Assembly (NCBI GenBank): GCA_023417775.1
Contig: JAEZEJ010000096.1
Coordinates: 1 to 17,419 of the forward strand
Direction of reading: 5' to 3'
DNA length: 17,419 nt
From: Actinomycetes bacterium
GTDB taxonomy: Bacteria; Actinomycetota; Actinomycetes; Propionibacteriales; Nocardioidaceae
The position numbers and the translations under genes were made by a program. Every line of letters starts with the position of its first letter. Position 1 is the stretch's first letter. Below the pieces are notes generated by a model, which ran no database searches, had not been told where the DNA came from, and saw nothing but the letters and a program-made list of their open reading frames with translations. This document shows, one piece after another, positions 1 through 6,547 of the stretch.

Positions 1-2
1 CG

Positions 3-209
3 ATCGCCGAGGCGATCGCCGAGCTGATCGTCATCGGCGGTCAGCCCGTGTCGCACGGCCTGATGCTCGCCCACAGCATCGTCGGCATGACCGAGGCGGC
101 GTCGCGCTACTGGCTGGCGCACGACCGCGAGCCCGACGTCGACACCCTGGCGTCGCAGCTGTCGCAGCTCGCCTGGTCGGGCCTGCGCGGCATCCGCACC
201 GCGGTCTGA
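3..209 (+). CDS. TetR-family transcriptional regulator, C-terminal fragment (5' truncated by window edge)
   Basis: An open frame enters from the left edge and stops with TGA at 207-209, giving the last 68 residues of a protein. The residues are helical and alanine-rich, with GLMLAHSIVGMTEAASRYWL followed by a short acidic linker and a final helix. This resembles the ligand-binding C-terminal domain of actinobacterial TetR regulators, where a 'GM.EAASRWWL'-like segment lies near the end. The DNA-binding N terminus lies outside the window, so the assignment rests only on this tail and the target cannot be judged. The gene converges on the flavoprotein-methyltransferase gene that ends at 406. 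A short repeat at the very start (IAEAIAE, with GGCGATCGCC palindrome at 11-20) is within the coding frame. Confidence 0.6.
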   Translation: MAEAIAELIVIGGQPVSHGLMLAHSIVGMTEAASRYWLAHDREPDVDTLASQLSQLAWSGLRGIRTAV

Positions 210-218
210 GCGGGCCGT

Positions 219-259
219 GGGGGGCCGGCCCCCGGGGGGGGCCCCCCGGGGGCCCCCCC
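219..259. repeat. G/C-only palindromic block
   Basis: This stretch contains only G and C. It holds a perfect 14-base palindrome (GGGGGCCGGCCCCC, 220-233), followed by alternating runs of about eight G, six C, five G and seven C. Either strand could form very stable hairpins. It starts ten bases after the TetR stop codon, so it could act as a terminator, but there is no T run after it. Homopolymer lengths here are the kind of call that sequencing gets wrong. Confidence 0.6.
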
Positions 260-272
260 GCCGCACCAGATC

Positions 273-305
273 GATCATCGCCGCGAACCGTGATTCGCGG
301 TGATC
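273..305. terminator. Hairpin between convergent genes, possible bidirectional terminator
   Basis: CCGCGAA (281-287) pairs perfectly with TTCGCGG (294-300) around a six-base loop. The outer arms GATCA (273-277) and TGATC (301-305) extend the stem beyond a three-base bulge. It lies between the end of the TetR fragment (209) and the end of the leftward flavoprotein gene (406), where both transcripts must stop. No T tract follows on either strand, so termination is inferred from position and structure only. Confidence 0.4.
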
Positions 306-405
306 GGCATAGTGCTGCTGCTGTCGATCCCAGCGATGCACCCATGCTGCTGCCGCAGCCTCTGATATCACGGGGGGGCTCCCTGCCGTGGCACGAAACT
401 GGCTT

Positions 406-2022
406 CTATCCACGGCGGCGCAGCAGGACGACTCCGTCCTTGACCGTCGCGGTCTCGTTCCCGTCCGGACCGGTGGCCTCACGCCCGCGGATCTCCTGAG
501 CGACGATCTCCCATGCGGACTCGTCAAGGGCGAGCGCGGCGATCTCCTCGGCGGGTGTCAGCAGGACACTCAGCCGGGCCTGAAGGTCGGCGTCATCGGG
601 ACCGGCGGCTTCGTGGTGGCGCAATGCCCACGGTGGGATGTCCTCGGTGCTCTCGAACACGTGTGAGACGATCAGCAGATGGCCGCCGGGGCGGACGCGA
701 CCGGCCCCGCGGCGCAGGATCTCGGTCCGCGGCAGCGGCACGGTGGAGTGGAAGAACGAGGCCGTCACCAGGTCGAAGGTCTCGTCGGTGTTCCAGGTCG
801 ACAGGTCATGGGCGACCCAGCTGATCTTGTTGCCGACGCCCCGGTCGGCCGCCCCCTCGGCTCCACGAGCGGTGGCGGTGGCCGAGATGTCGACAGCGGT
901 GACGCGCCATCCCTGCTCGGCGAGCCACACCGCGTCGCCGCCCTCGCCGCTGCCCAGGTCGAGTGCATCGCCGGCGGGCAGGGGCTCCACGATGTCGGCC
1001 ATCGTCGGGTTGACCCGGCCGGACCAGCGTCGGCGCTGGTCGGCGTACTGGCTCTCCCAGTACTGCGCGGCCTCGCCTCCCTCGTTGACCGCCCGGTCGA
1101 ACTCGTCGGTGACCAATGCCATGTTGACCATGCCGCCGGTCATCGATCCGGCGCCGACGGAGATCGGGACATTGGCGGGCGGATTGACGACATTGCCGAT
1201 CGCCCACACCCGCGGATGACTGGTCTTGCCGCCCACCGGGTCGGCGGCGATGAAGCTGCCCATCGGGGTCTCGGTGCGCTCCAGGCCGAGCCCCGAGAGG
1301 AACTCGTCGTGCGGACGCGGCATCGGCGCGGTGAAAACGGCATCGAGCTCGACGTGACCGCCGTCGGCGAGCCGCACGCCGGTCAGACGGCCGCCCTCGG
1401 AGAGGATCTCGGCCACCGGGGTGTCGATCAGCTCGATCCCACGAGAACGCAGCCGCGCGACGACCTGCGGGTCGAGCTCGCCGCCGGCGGTGGTGAAGAA
1501 GACGAGCCGGTCGCTCCACTGGCGGATCAGCTCGGCCTGGTGCAATGACATCGGCGAGGTGCCGAGCACGGCGAGACGCCGATCGCGCACCTCCCAGCCG
1601 TGGCAGTAGGGGCAGTGCAGCACACCGGTCCCCCACTGTTCGGCGAGGCCGGGGATGCCGGGCAGGTCGTCGGTCAGGCCGCTCGCGGCGATCAGCGCGC
1701 GGGCGGACACCGTCTCGCCATCGGCGAGATGGACGGTCAGAGCGTCTCCTGCGTCCTCGACCCGGCGGACCACGTCGGTGCGGAGGGTCACGTCATAGGC
1801 GCTCACCTCCTCGCGACCGCGACGCAGCAGATCCGCCGGATCGATGCCCTCGTGGCCGAGCATGCCGTGCATGTGCGCGGCGAACCTGTTGCGCGGTTCG
1901 CCCGCGTCGATCACCAGCACCCGCCGGCGCGCACGCCCGAGGGTGAGCGCGGCGGACAGGCCCGCCGCTCCTCCGCCGACGACGATGACATCCCACTGCT
2001 GCAGTCCACGATCTTCGCTCAT
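406..2022 (-). CDS. Bifunctional FAD/NAD(P)-dependent oxidoreductase - class I SAM-dependent methyltransferase fusion
   Basis: The 538-residue protein carries two enzymes in one chain. Residues 1 to about 310 form a thioredoxin-reductase-like flavoprotein: FAD-binding GGGAAG at 16-21, an acidic strand end at 38-42 (IDAGE), a CPYC dithiol at 137-140 followed by HGWE, a second nucleotide-binding region near 150-165, and a C-terminal 'WAIGNV' segment. The CPYCHGWE form, rather than CATC, is like the GliT/HlmI group of small-molecule dithiol oxidases. From about residue 320 (YWESQY) a Rossmann methyltransferase follows, with motif I LDLGSGEGG near 354-362 and VDIS after it, TehB/thiopurine-methyltransferase-like. 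I chose ATG 2022 because the frame upstream has no homology to a flavoprotein start; FAD binding begins at residue 11. Likely role: oxidise or reduce a dithiol and S-methylate a thiol of a xenobiotic or metabolite; the substrate is inferred, not shown. It is divergent from the XRE-cupin gene, which is its probable regulator. Confidence 0.88.
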   Translation of the reverse strand: MSEDRGLQQWDVIVVGGGAAGLSAALTLGRARRRVLVIDAGEPRNRFAAHMHGMLGHEGIDPADLLRRGREEVSAYDVTLRTDVVRRVEDAGDALTVHLADGETVSARALIAASGLTDDLPGIPGLAEQWGTGVLHCPYCHGWEVRDRRLAVLGTSPMSLHQAELIRQWSDRLVFFTTAGGELDPQVVARLRSRGIELIDTPVAEILSEGGRLTGVRLADGGHVELDAVFTAPMPRPHDEFLSGLGLERTETPMGSFIAADPVGGKTSHPRVWAIGNVVNPPANVPISVGAGSMTGGMVNMALVTDEFDRAVNEGGEAAQYWESQYADQRRRWSGRVNPTMADIVEPLPAGDALDLGSGEGGDAVWLAEQGWRVTAVDISATATARGAEGAADRGVGNKISWVAHDLSTWNTDETFDLVTASFFHSTVPLPRTEILRRGAGRVRPGGHLLIVSHVFESTEDIPPWALRHHEAAGPDDADLQARLSVLLTPAEEIAALALDESAWEIVAQEIRGREATGPDGNETATVKDGVVLLRRRG

Positions 2023-2052
2023 GCAACCAGTCCACTGGCACACTGTGGGAAA

Positions 2053-2078
2053 CGCAAACATTCTTGCGATAATGGCAA
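2053..2078. promoter_or_regulatory. GCAA/TTGC inverted repeats with extended -10 in divergent promoter
   Basis: The 69-bp gap between the divergent genes contains CGCAA (2053-2057), TTGCG (2064-2068) and GCAA (2075-2078). The first two form an inverted repeat with a six-base spacer, and the last two (TTGC, GCAA) form another with a seven-base spacer. The sequence TGCGATAAT at 2065-2073 is an extended -10 element (TGn then GATAAT) for the rightward XRE-cupin gene. Repeats overlapping this -10 are placed as an operator would be. The binding protein is most simply the XRE-cupin regulator itself, which is inference. Confidence 0.45.
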
Positions 2079-2091
2079 AGAGGAGATGGGA

Positions 2092-2664
2092 ATGGTCGAG
2101 GAGGTCAAGCAGGTCGGCGCACGGCTGCGCGCGCTGCGGCACAGTCGAGGATGGACGCTGGAGGATCTGGCCGCCCGGGCCGAGATGTCACCCAGCACCC
2201 TGTCGCGGCTGGAGTCGGGCAAGCGGCAGGCCACGCTCGAACTGCTCCTGCCGCTCACCCGACAGCTCGGCATCGGCCTGGACGACCTGGTGAGTCCGGC
2301 GGTGCCCGACCCGCGGGTACGCCGACCCGTGATCCGCAGGGACGGTCTCGTGATCGCGCCGCTCGCCCCGGAGGGTTCACCGATCGCGACCTATAAGATC
2401 ACCTACCCGCCCGCCAGCACCCCGCCGGAGCCCCGCGTACACGACGGTTACGAGTGGCTCTACGTGCTGTCCGGACGGCTCCGGCTCGTGCTGGGCGATC
2501 AGGACCTGACCCTGACCCGTGGCGAGGCCGCCGAGTTCGACACCCGCGTGCCGCACAGCATGTCCGCCACCGGTCCTCGCCCCGCGCAGGTGCTGAGCAT
2601 CTTCAATAACGACGGCGTCCGGATGCACACTTACATCGGCGAGACCCCCGGCGACGACGAGTAG
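2092..2664 (+). CDS. XRE-family transcriptional regulator with C-terminal cupin domain
   Basis: This is a 190-residue regulator. Residues 7-66 form a helix-turn-helix of the XRE type (VGARLRALRHSRGWTLEDLA, then MSPSTLSRLESGKR as recognition helix, then LTRQLGIGLDDLV). Residues from about 95 to 175 form a cupin barrel with VHDGYEWLYVLSGRLRLVLG and a following RGEAAEFDTRVPH segment, the usual two cupin motifs, likely binding a small ligand. AGGAGA at 2081-2086 is a good ribosome binding site five bases before ATG 2092; the in-frame ATG at 2086 overlaps that site, so I prefer 2092. The length is usual for XRE-cupin proteins. It is divergent from the flavoprotein-methyltransferase fusion and probably senses a related compound and controls both genes. 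It converges on the methyltransferase at 2678 with only 13 bases between the stops. Confidence 0.9.
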   Translation: MVEEVKQVGARLRALRHSRGWTLEDLAARAEMSPSTLSRLESGKRQATLELLLPLTRQLGIGLDDLVSPAVPDPRVRRPVIRRDGLVIAPLAPEGSPIATYKITYPPASTPPEPRVHDGYEWLYVLSGRLRLVLGDQDLTLTRGEAAEFDTRVPHSMSATGPRPAQVLSIFNNDGVRMHTYIGETPGDDE

Positions 2665-2677
2665 GCGGTCGGCAACG

Positions 2678-3647
2678 TCACCGCCGGGCCATGATCAGGG
2701 CGAGCGCCGGTTCACCGACCTCCGCGACCTGGACGTCCCCGTAGCCGGTGGCAGCCAGGGCCTGCCGGTAGTCGTTCTCGCCGTGGGCGTCGCCGTGCGG
2801 CGTGGCGACGAGCATCTGCACGCCGAAGGCGGCCCCGACCGGCCCGCGATCGCGGAGCCAGGTGGCGATGGCCACCCGTCCCCCGGGTGCGAGGCTGTCG
2901 CGTATCCGGGCGAGGAGCTCGTGCACCCGGTTCAGCTCGAACAGATTGGTCAACGTCCCGCAGAGCACGAGGTCGAAGGGCCCGGGCGCCGGCTCGGTGA
3001 AGGCGTCGCCGGCGACCAGCTCGATCCCGGCCGTGGCGAGACGGTCGTCGCGGCGGGCATGGTCGATGACGGCGGGAAGGTCCTGCAGGGTGGTGGGGCA
3101 GCCGCGTCGGGCGAAGCCGAGGGCGTAGGCACCGTGTCCGCCGCCGAGGTCGAGCACGCGCGGCCGACGTGGCCCGTCGGGAGCGCTTGCGGCGAGACAG
3201 GTCTCGACGAGGCCCTCCACGAAGGGCCGACCCGCCGACTCCAGCAGTTCCAGGCCGGTGCCGAGGTCCGGACTCGCCGGCGTGAGTGGGGAATCGGCCC
3301 GGCGGTCGCGGAGACGGACCGGCAGGAGCGCCGACCAGCGACGGATCCAGGTGCCGTGCTGGGCCAGGGCCGCGCGCTCGATGCGGCTGAGCTCTCGCGG
3401 ACCGACGTGAAAGACATCCCCCTGGCAGGTCACCAGGTCCCAGGCGGCCAAGACCGACAGGATCGCCCGCGTGGCCGCCGGATCGAGCTCGCAGCCGGTG
3501 GCGATCCCCTCGGCGGTCGCCGGCAGCCGGGTCGAGCATGCCGGCGGCGTGGGCGGCCTCGAAGCACAGCGCCAGACGCCAGTCCGTCAGCTCGTGGGGA
3601 GCGGCGAGAGCGGTGAGCGGCTGGGTACCCCGATCCCGCTCGCTCAT
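2678..3647 (-). pseudogene. O-methyltransferase (acetylserotonin O-MT/Methyltransf_2-like), interrupted by an apparent single-base frameshift
   Basis: Translation from ATG 3647 gives a winged-helix dimerisation start (LTDWRLALCFEAAHAAGMLD) that loses sense after residue 39. Removing one G from the GGG at 3529-3531 joins it to the next frame and yields RLPATAEGIATGCELDPAAT and then the rest of the family, ending at 2678. The repaired protein would be about 322 residues, with motif I VLDLGGGHGAYALGF near residue 163 and the post-core segment TNLFELNRVHELLARI. The usual catalytic His of plant-type O-methyltransferases is not evident here (CGTLTNLF instead), so methyl transfer to oxygen is only assumed. 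The start ATG overlaps the stop of the upstream methyltransferase (ATGA, 3644-3647), so the two would be translationally coupled. The break may be genuine or a sequencing slip in a short homopolymer; conservation on both sides makes a recent or artefactual event likely. Confidence 0.75.
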
Positions 3648-4519
3648 GCCGGTGCCCGGCCGGTCCACAGCAGGGTCGGATGGACGACGAAGGCGTCGGG
3701 GTCGTTGCCGACCCAGTCCGCGCCGGCGGGGTCGAGCAGGTCCTCGGCCCGAGCGACATCGGCATCGCTCATCCCGGCCGCTCGCCCACGCGAGGCGACG
3801 GCATGGCGCATCTCGGGCCAGACGATCTGCTCAAGATAGGCCCGCGCGGCGGACCCCGGCACGGCCGAGGCGGCGAGCGGGAAGGACCGCACCGCGACGT
3901 CGACGAGACCGGCCTGGCGCATCCACGCGCCGAGTCGCTCGTAGTGGGCGGGCCCGTCGTCGGGGATGCCCCACGTCAGCTCCGAAGCGGTCCGAATGAG
4001 GCGCTCGAGCCGCGAATGTCCCGGCAGCAGCATCGACTGGTAGTAGTTCGTGGTGAACAGGGCGAGCGTGCCGCGCGAGGCGAGCGCATCGGCCAGCTCG
4101 CGCACCACCGCCGACGGGTCCTCGAAGGTCGCCGGCCAGATGACATCAGAGGACCAGATCACGTCATAGGTCCCGCCGTTCGACGACGCCTCCGCCGCCA
4201 CCTCGCGCAGGTCGCCTACCCGCAGCTCGACCGAGGCCAGATCGGGCGTCTGCGACCGGGCTACCTCGACGGCACGGGCATCGCGGTCGACCGCCAACAC
4301 CGTGCCGCCGGAGCCGAAGGCGTCCGCCAGCTGGGCGAGGGCGGGCAGCGCTCCCCCGGCACCGGTGCCGGCATCGAGTACCTGCGTCGGACGCCCCGGA
4401 TCGACGAGGGCGATCGACGCCACCGCCGCCTCCACCGCCGGGGCCGTGAAGCCACGATTCGTGGTCAGGTAGTCCAGATAGCCACTGGTGTCCGGTCCCG
4501 CTCCAGTATCGGTAGGCAT
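3644..4519 (-). CDS. Class I SAM-dependent methyltransferase
   Basis: A 291-residue protein with a clear SAM-binding fold: motif I VLDAGTGAGGALPAL, acidic motif II LAVDRDARAVEVA, motif III-like segment around LRVGDLREVA, and TYDVIWSSDVIW with WPATFEDPSAVVRELADAL in the post-core region. It belongs to the broad UbiE/Methyltransf_11-25 group; the substrate cannot be read from sequence. I chose ATG 4519 over ATG 4534 because the reverse complement of 4522-4530 is a strong ribosome binding site (CAGGAGAAG) that would lie inside the coding region with the earlier start. The gene leads a two-gene operon with the frameshifted O-methyltransferase (ATGA overlap) and diverges from the ABC transporter pair. 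A Fur/Zur-like box overlaps its promoter, so metal-dependent repression is likely. Confidence 0.85.
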   Translation of the reverse strand: MPTDTGAGPDTSGYLDYLTTNRGFTAPAVEAAVASIALVDPGRPTQVLDAGTGAGGALPALAQLADAFGSGGTVLAVDRDARAVEVARSQTPDLASVELRVGDLREVAAEASSNGGTYDVIWSSDVIWPATFEDPSAVVRELADALASRGTLALFTTNYYQSMLLPGHSRLERLIRTASELTWGIPDDGPAHYERLGAWMRQAGLVDVAVRSFPLAASAVPGSAARAYLEQIVWPEMRHAVASRGRAAGMSDADVARAEDLLDPAGADWVGNDPDAFVVHPTLLWTGRAPA

Positions 4520-4538
4520 GCCTTCTCCTGTCATTTAT

Positions 4539-4553
4539 TGAGAGTCATTATCA
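4539..4553 (-). promoter_or_regulatory. Fur/Zur-family box upstream of the methyltransferase operon
   Basis: The 15-mer TGAGAGTCATTATCA on the plus strand (TGATAATGACTCTCA on the transcribed side) matches the 7-1-7 Fur consensus TGATAAT-N-ATTATCA at 12 of 14 scored positions. It overlaps the likely -10 and start point of the leftward promoter, a classical repressor position. The AT-rich flanks also suit a Zur site, and sequence alone does not tell Fur from Zur. Confidence 0.55.
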
Positions 4554-4580
4554 TTATGACGCAACCGGCGGCGCTGACAA
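4547..4580 (-). promoter_or_regulatory. Promoter of the methyltransferase operon
   Basis: On the minus strand, TTGTCA (4580-4575) matches the -35 consensus at five of six bases, and CATAAT (4558-4553) matches the -10 at five of six, with a 16-base spacer. Transcription would begin near 4546, about 27 bases before ATG 4519, leaving room for the ribosome binding site at 4522-4530. The Fur-like box sits directly over the start region. Confidence 0.55.
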
Positions 4581-4636
4581 CCTCACCCGACCACCACGGC
4601 ACATTTCGTCACCGGCGCCCCGGACCGAGCCGAGGG

Positions 4637-4663
4637 TTGCGCCACCGTCGCTGCGACTATAAT
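4637..4663 (+). promoter_or_regulatory. Promoter of the ABC transporter operon
   Basis: TATAAT at 4658-4663 is a perfect -10 hexamer. A -35-like TTGCGC lies at 4637-4642, giving a short 15-base spacer, so the -35 is less certain. Transcription would begin near 4670, some 54 bases before ATG 4724, and the DtxR-like boxes at 4681-4704 would fall just downstream of the start. Confidence 0.5.
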
Positions 4664-4680
4664 CTGAACGCCATTCATTA

Positions 4681-4704
4681 TTAGCTATGGCAAGCCTTAC
4701 TTAA
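4681..4704. promoter_or_regulatory. Two overlapping DtxR/IdeR-like boxes upstream of the ABC transporter operon
   Basis: Two 19-base windows offset by five bases each match the DtxR/IdeR consensus TTAGGTTAGGCTAACCTAA at 13 of 19 positions by my hand count: TTAGCTATGGCAAGCCTTA (4681-4699) and TATGGCAAGCCTTACTTAA (4686-4704). Two offset dimers on one site are known for DtxR-family repressors. The element lies between the -10 and the ribosome binding site, where binding would block transcription. The match is partial, so this is a candidate. Confidence 0.45.
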
Positions 4705-4714
4705 CACGATGGCC

Positions 4715-4720
4715 AGGAGA
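4715..4720 (+). promoter_or_regulatory. Ribosome binding site that sets the first ABC gene start
   Basis: AGGAGA at 4715-4720 lies just before ATG 4724. The alternative in-frame ATG at 4709 has no such site in front of it and would place the site inside the coding region, so 4724 is preferred. Confidence 0.6.
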
Positions 4721-4723
4721 GAC

Positions 4724-6547
4724 ATGAGCACCACCACCGAGGGACCACCCCGGGCATCGGCCTCCGCTGAGGCCGCCGACGCGAAGGCTCAGCAGCGTGC
4801 CGATGCACGCGCCCTCAAGAACCTCATGCGCCCGGTGGCACCGAACCTTGCGATCGGTCGATTCCTCGCGGTGCTCTCGGGAGTCCTGGCCGTGGTCCCT
4901 TACATCGCGCTGGTGCAGATCGGCGACGCCCTCCTCGATGCCGCTCGCGCCGGGGTGGCCGTGGACGCCGACGCGGTGGGCAAGTGGCTGCGCCTCCTGC
5001 TGATCGCCTTCACGCTCCGGCTCGCCTTGTACTTCGCCGCGCTGCTGGTCACCCACCTGGCCGATATCAAGCTCGGTCACCTCATCCGCCTGCGTATGGT
5101 GCGGCGCTTCTCGCGAGTCCCGCTCGTCTGGTTCACCTCGACCAACTCGGGGCGAGTCCGCAAGGCGCTGCAGGACGACATCGGCACGATCCACAACCTG
5201 ATCGCGCATCGGCCGGTCGATGCCACCAACGCGATCGTCATGCCGGTGGGGTTGATGGTCTACGCCTTCATCATCGACTGGCGGCTCGGTCTGCTCTCGA
5301 TCGCGACACTGCCGCTCTATGTGGCGGCCATGTCCCTCTCGATGCGGGGCATGGGCGAGAAGACCGTCCAGATGGACGCCAAGCTGAGTGTCGTTTCGGC
5401 GCGCATGGTCGAGTTCGTCACCGGCATCACCGTCGTGAAGGCCTTCGGCCGGGTGGGCCGCGCACACCGCGCCTACCAGGATGCCGCCGAGGAGTTCCAG
5501 GACTTCTACTACGCGTGGGTGCGGCCACTGATCACCGTCAGCTCGGTGGGCAACTCGCTGCTCGCCGTGCCCTTGATCCTGCTGATCAATCTCGGCGGCG
5601 GCGCCTGGCTGGCACACCACGGAGCGGTCACGGCCGCCGATGTCCTCGCAACCTCGTTGATCGCCCTCCTCATCCCGTACGGCCTCGAGGTCCTGATGAA
5701 CTCGATGTGGGCCCAGCAGATGGCCGGGGCCTCGGCTCGCCGCCTCACCGACCTCCTCGAAACACCGGTCCTCGCCGACGATCCCGACCATGCGACGCCG
5801 GACGGACACGATGTCGTCTTCGACCACGTCGGCTACGCCTACGGCTCGGGCGAGGAGGCCGAGCTCGCCCTCGACGACGTGTCGTTCACGCTTCCCGAGG
5901 GCACCGTCACCGCATTGGTCGGGCCATCGGGATCGGGCAAGTCGACGATTGCGACGCTGCTCGCCCGCTTCGACGATCCGCGATCGGGGCAGATCCGTCT
6001 CGGCGGCGCGCCGGTGGGCCGGATCGACGACCTGTATTCGCACGTCGGCTTCGTACTGCAGGATCCACAGCTGCCCTCGATCAGCATCCGCGACAACATC
6101 GCACTCGGCCGTCCCGGCGCCACCGACGACCAGATTCGCGAGGCCGCCCAGGTCGCTCGTGTCCTCGACGAGATCGAGGGGCTGCCGAACGGCTTCGACA
6201 CCGTGTACGGCATGGACACCGGGCTATCCGGCGGGCAGGCGCAGCGCATCGCGATCGCCCGGGCCGTCCTGGTCGACGCCCCCGTGCTGATCCTCGATGA
6301 GGCCACCGCGCTCACCGACCCGGAATCACAACACCAGATCCAGCAGGCGCTCTCCGAGCTGGCGCGCGGCAAGACGGTGCTGCTCATCGCGCACCGTCCC
6401 GAGGTGATCAGGGGCGTCGACCAGGTCATCCTCGTCGAATCGGGGCGCGTCGTCACGACAGGTACCCACGATGAGCTGATGCGCGAGCCCGGGTATGCCC
6501 GACTTTGGGAATCGACCACGGCCACCCTCGGAGGTGCGAGCGAATGA
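4724..6547 (+). CDS. ABC transporter, fused membrane and ATPase domains (IrtA/YbtP-like)
   Basis: The 607-residue protein is a complete half-transporter: an exporter-type six-helix membrane domain to about residue 340, then an ATPase with Walker A GPSGSGKST near 400-408, Q-loop VLQDPQ, signature LSGGQ near 501-505, Walker B VLILDEAT near 521 and H-loop AHR near 555. The segment 'SGRVRKALQDDIGTIHNLIAHRPVDATNA' (about residues 143-170) is typical of the YbtPQ/IrtAB type, exporter-fold proteins that import iron-siderophores in mycobacteria and yersiniae. It lacks the siderophore-interacting reductase domain of mycobacterial IrtA. Its D-loop reads ATALTD instead of the usual ATSALD. It overlaps the next gene by ATGA (6544-6547), so the two products should form a heterodimer in the cytoplasmic membrane. 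Promoter and DtxR-like boxes precede it. Import of a metallophore is the best guess; export of a small molecule cannot be excluded. Confidence 0.88.
   Translation: MSTTTEGPPRASASAEAADAKAQQRADARALKNLMRPVAPNLAIGRFLAVLSGVLAVVPYIALVQIGDALLDAARAGVAVDADAVGKWLRLLLIAFTLRLALYFAALLVTHLADIKLGHLIRLRMVRRFSRVPLVWFTSTNSGRVRKALQDDIGTIHNLIAHRPVDATNAIVMPVGLMVYAFIIDWRLGLLSIATLPLYVAAMSLSMRGMGEKTVQMDAKLSVVSARMVEFVTGITVVKAFGRVGRAHRAYQDAAEEFQDFYYAWVRPLITVSSVGNSLLAVPLILLINLGGGAWLAHHGAVTAADVLATSLIALLIPYGLEVLMNSMWAQQMAGASARRLTDLLETPVLADDPDHATPDGHDVVFDHVGYAYGSGEEAELALDDVSFTLPEGTVTALVGPSGSGKSTIATLLARFDDPRSGQIRLGGAPVGRIDDLYSHVGFVLQDPQLPSISIRDNIALGRPGATDDQIREAAQVARVLDEIEGLPNGFDTVYGMDTGLSGGQAQRIAIARAVLVDAPVLILDEATALTDPESQHQIQQALSELARGKTVLLIAHRPEVIRGVDQVILVESGRVVTTGTHDELMREPGYARLWESTTATLGGASE

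Noticed and set aside
1..20. Repeat and GGCGATCGCC palindrome at the left edge as a regulatory site
   Set aside because: It is inside the reading frame of the TetR fragment and encodes IAEAIAE, so the codon repeat explains it.
806..1636. Minus-strand open frame of 276 codons in another frame of the fusion gene
   Set aside because: Arg/Ala-rich, no motifs, and overlapped by the well-supported flavoprotein-methyltransferase fusion.
2022..2142. Longer N terminus for the fusion enzyme (start at 2142)
   Set aside because: The extra 40 residues overlap the XRE-cupin gene and its promoter and show no homology to a flavoprotein start.
3430..3765. Minus-strand frame crossing the overlap of the two methyltransferase genes
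   Set aside because: It has no motif and lies in the wrong frame for both genes; the ATGA overlap explains the junction better.
4697..6043. Long open frame of 448 codons on the minus strand, antisense to the first ABC gene
   Set aside because: Its product is rich in E, R, Q, H and D with no recognisable domain; the plus strand has a clear ABC protein with all motifs. Long antisense frames are usual at this GC content.
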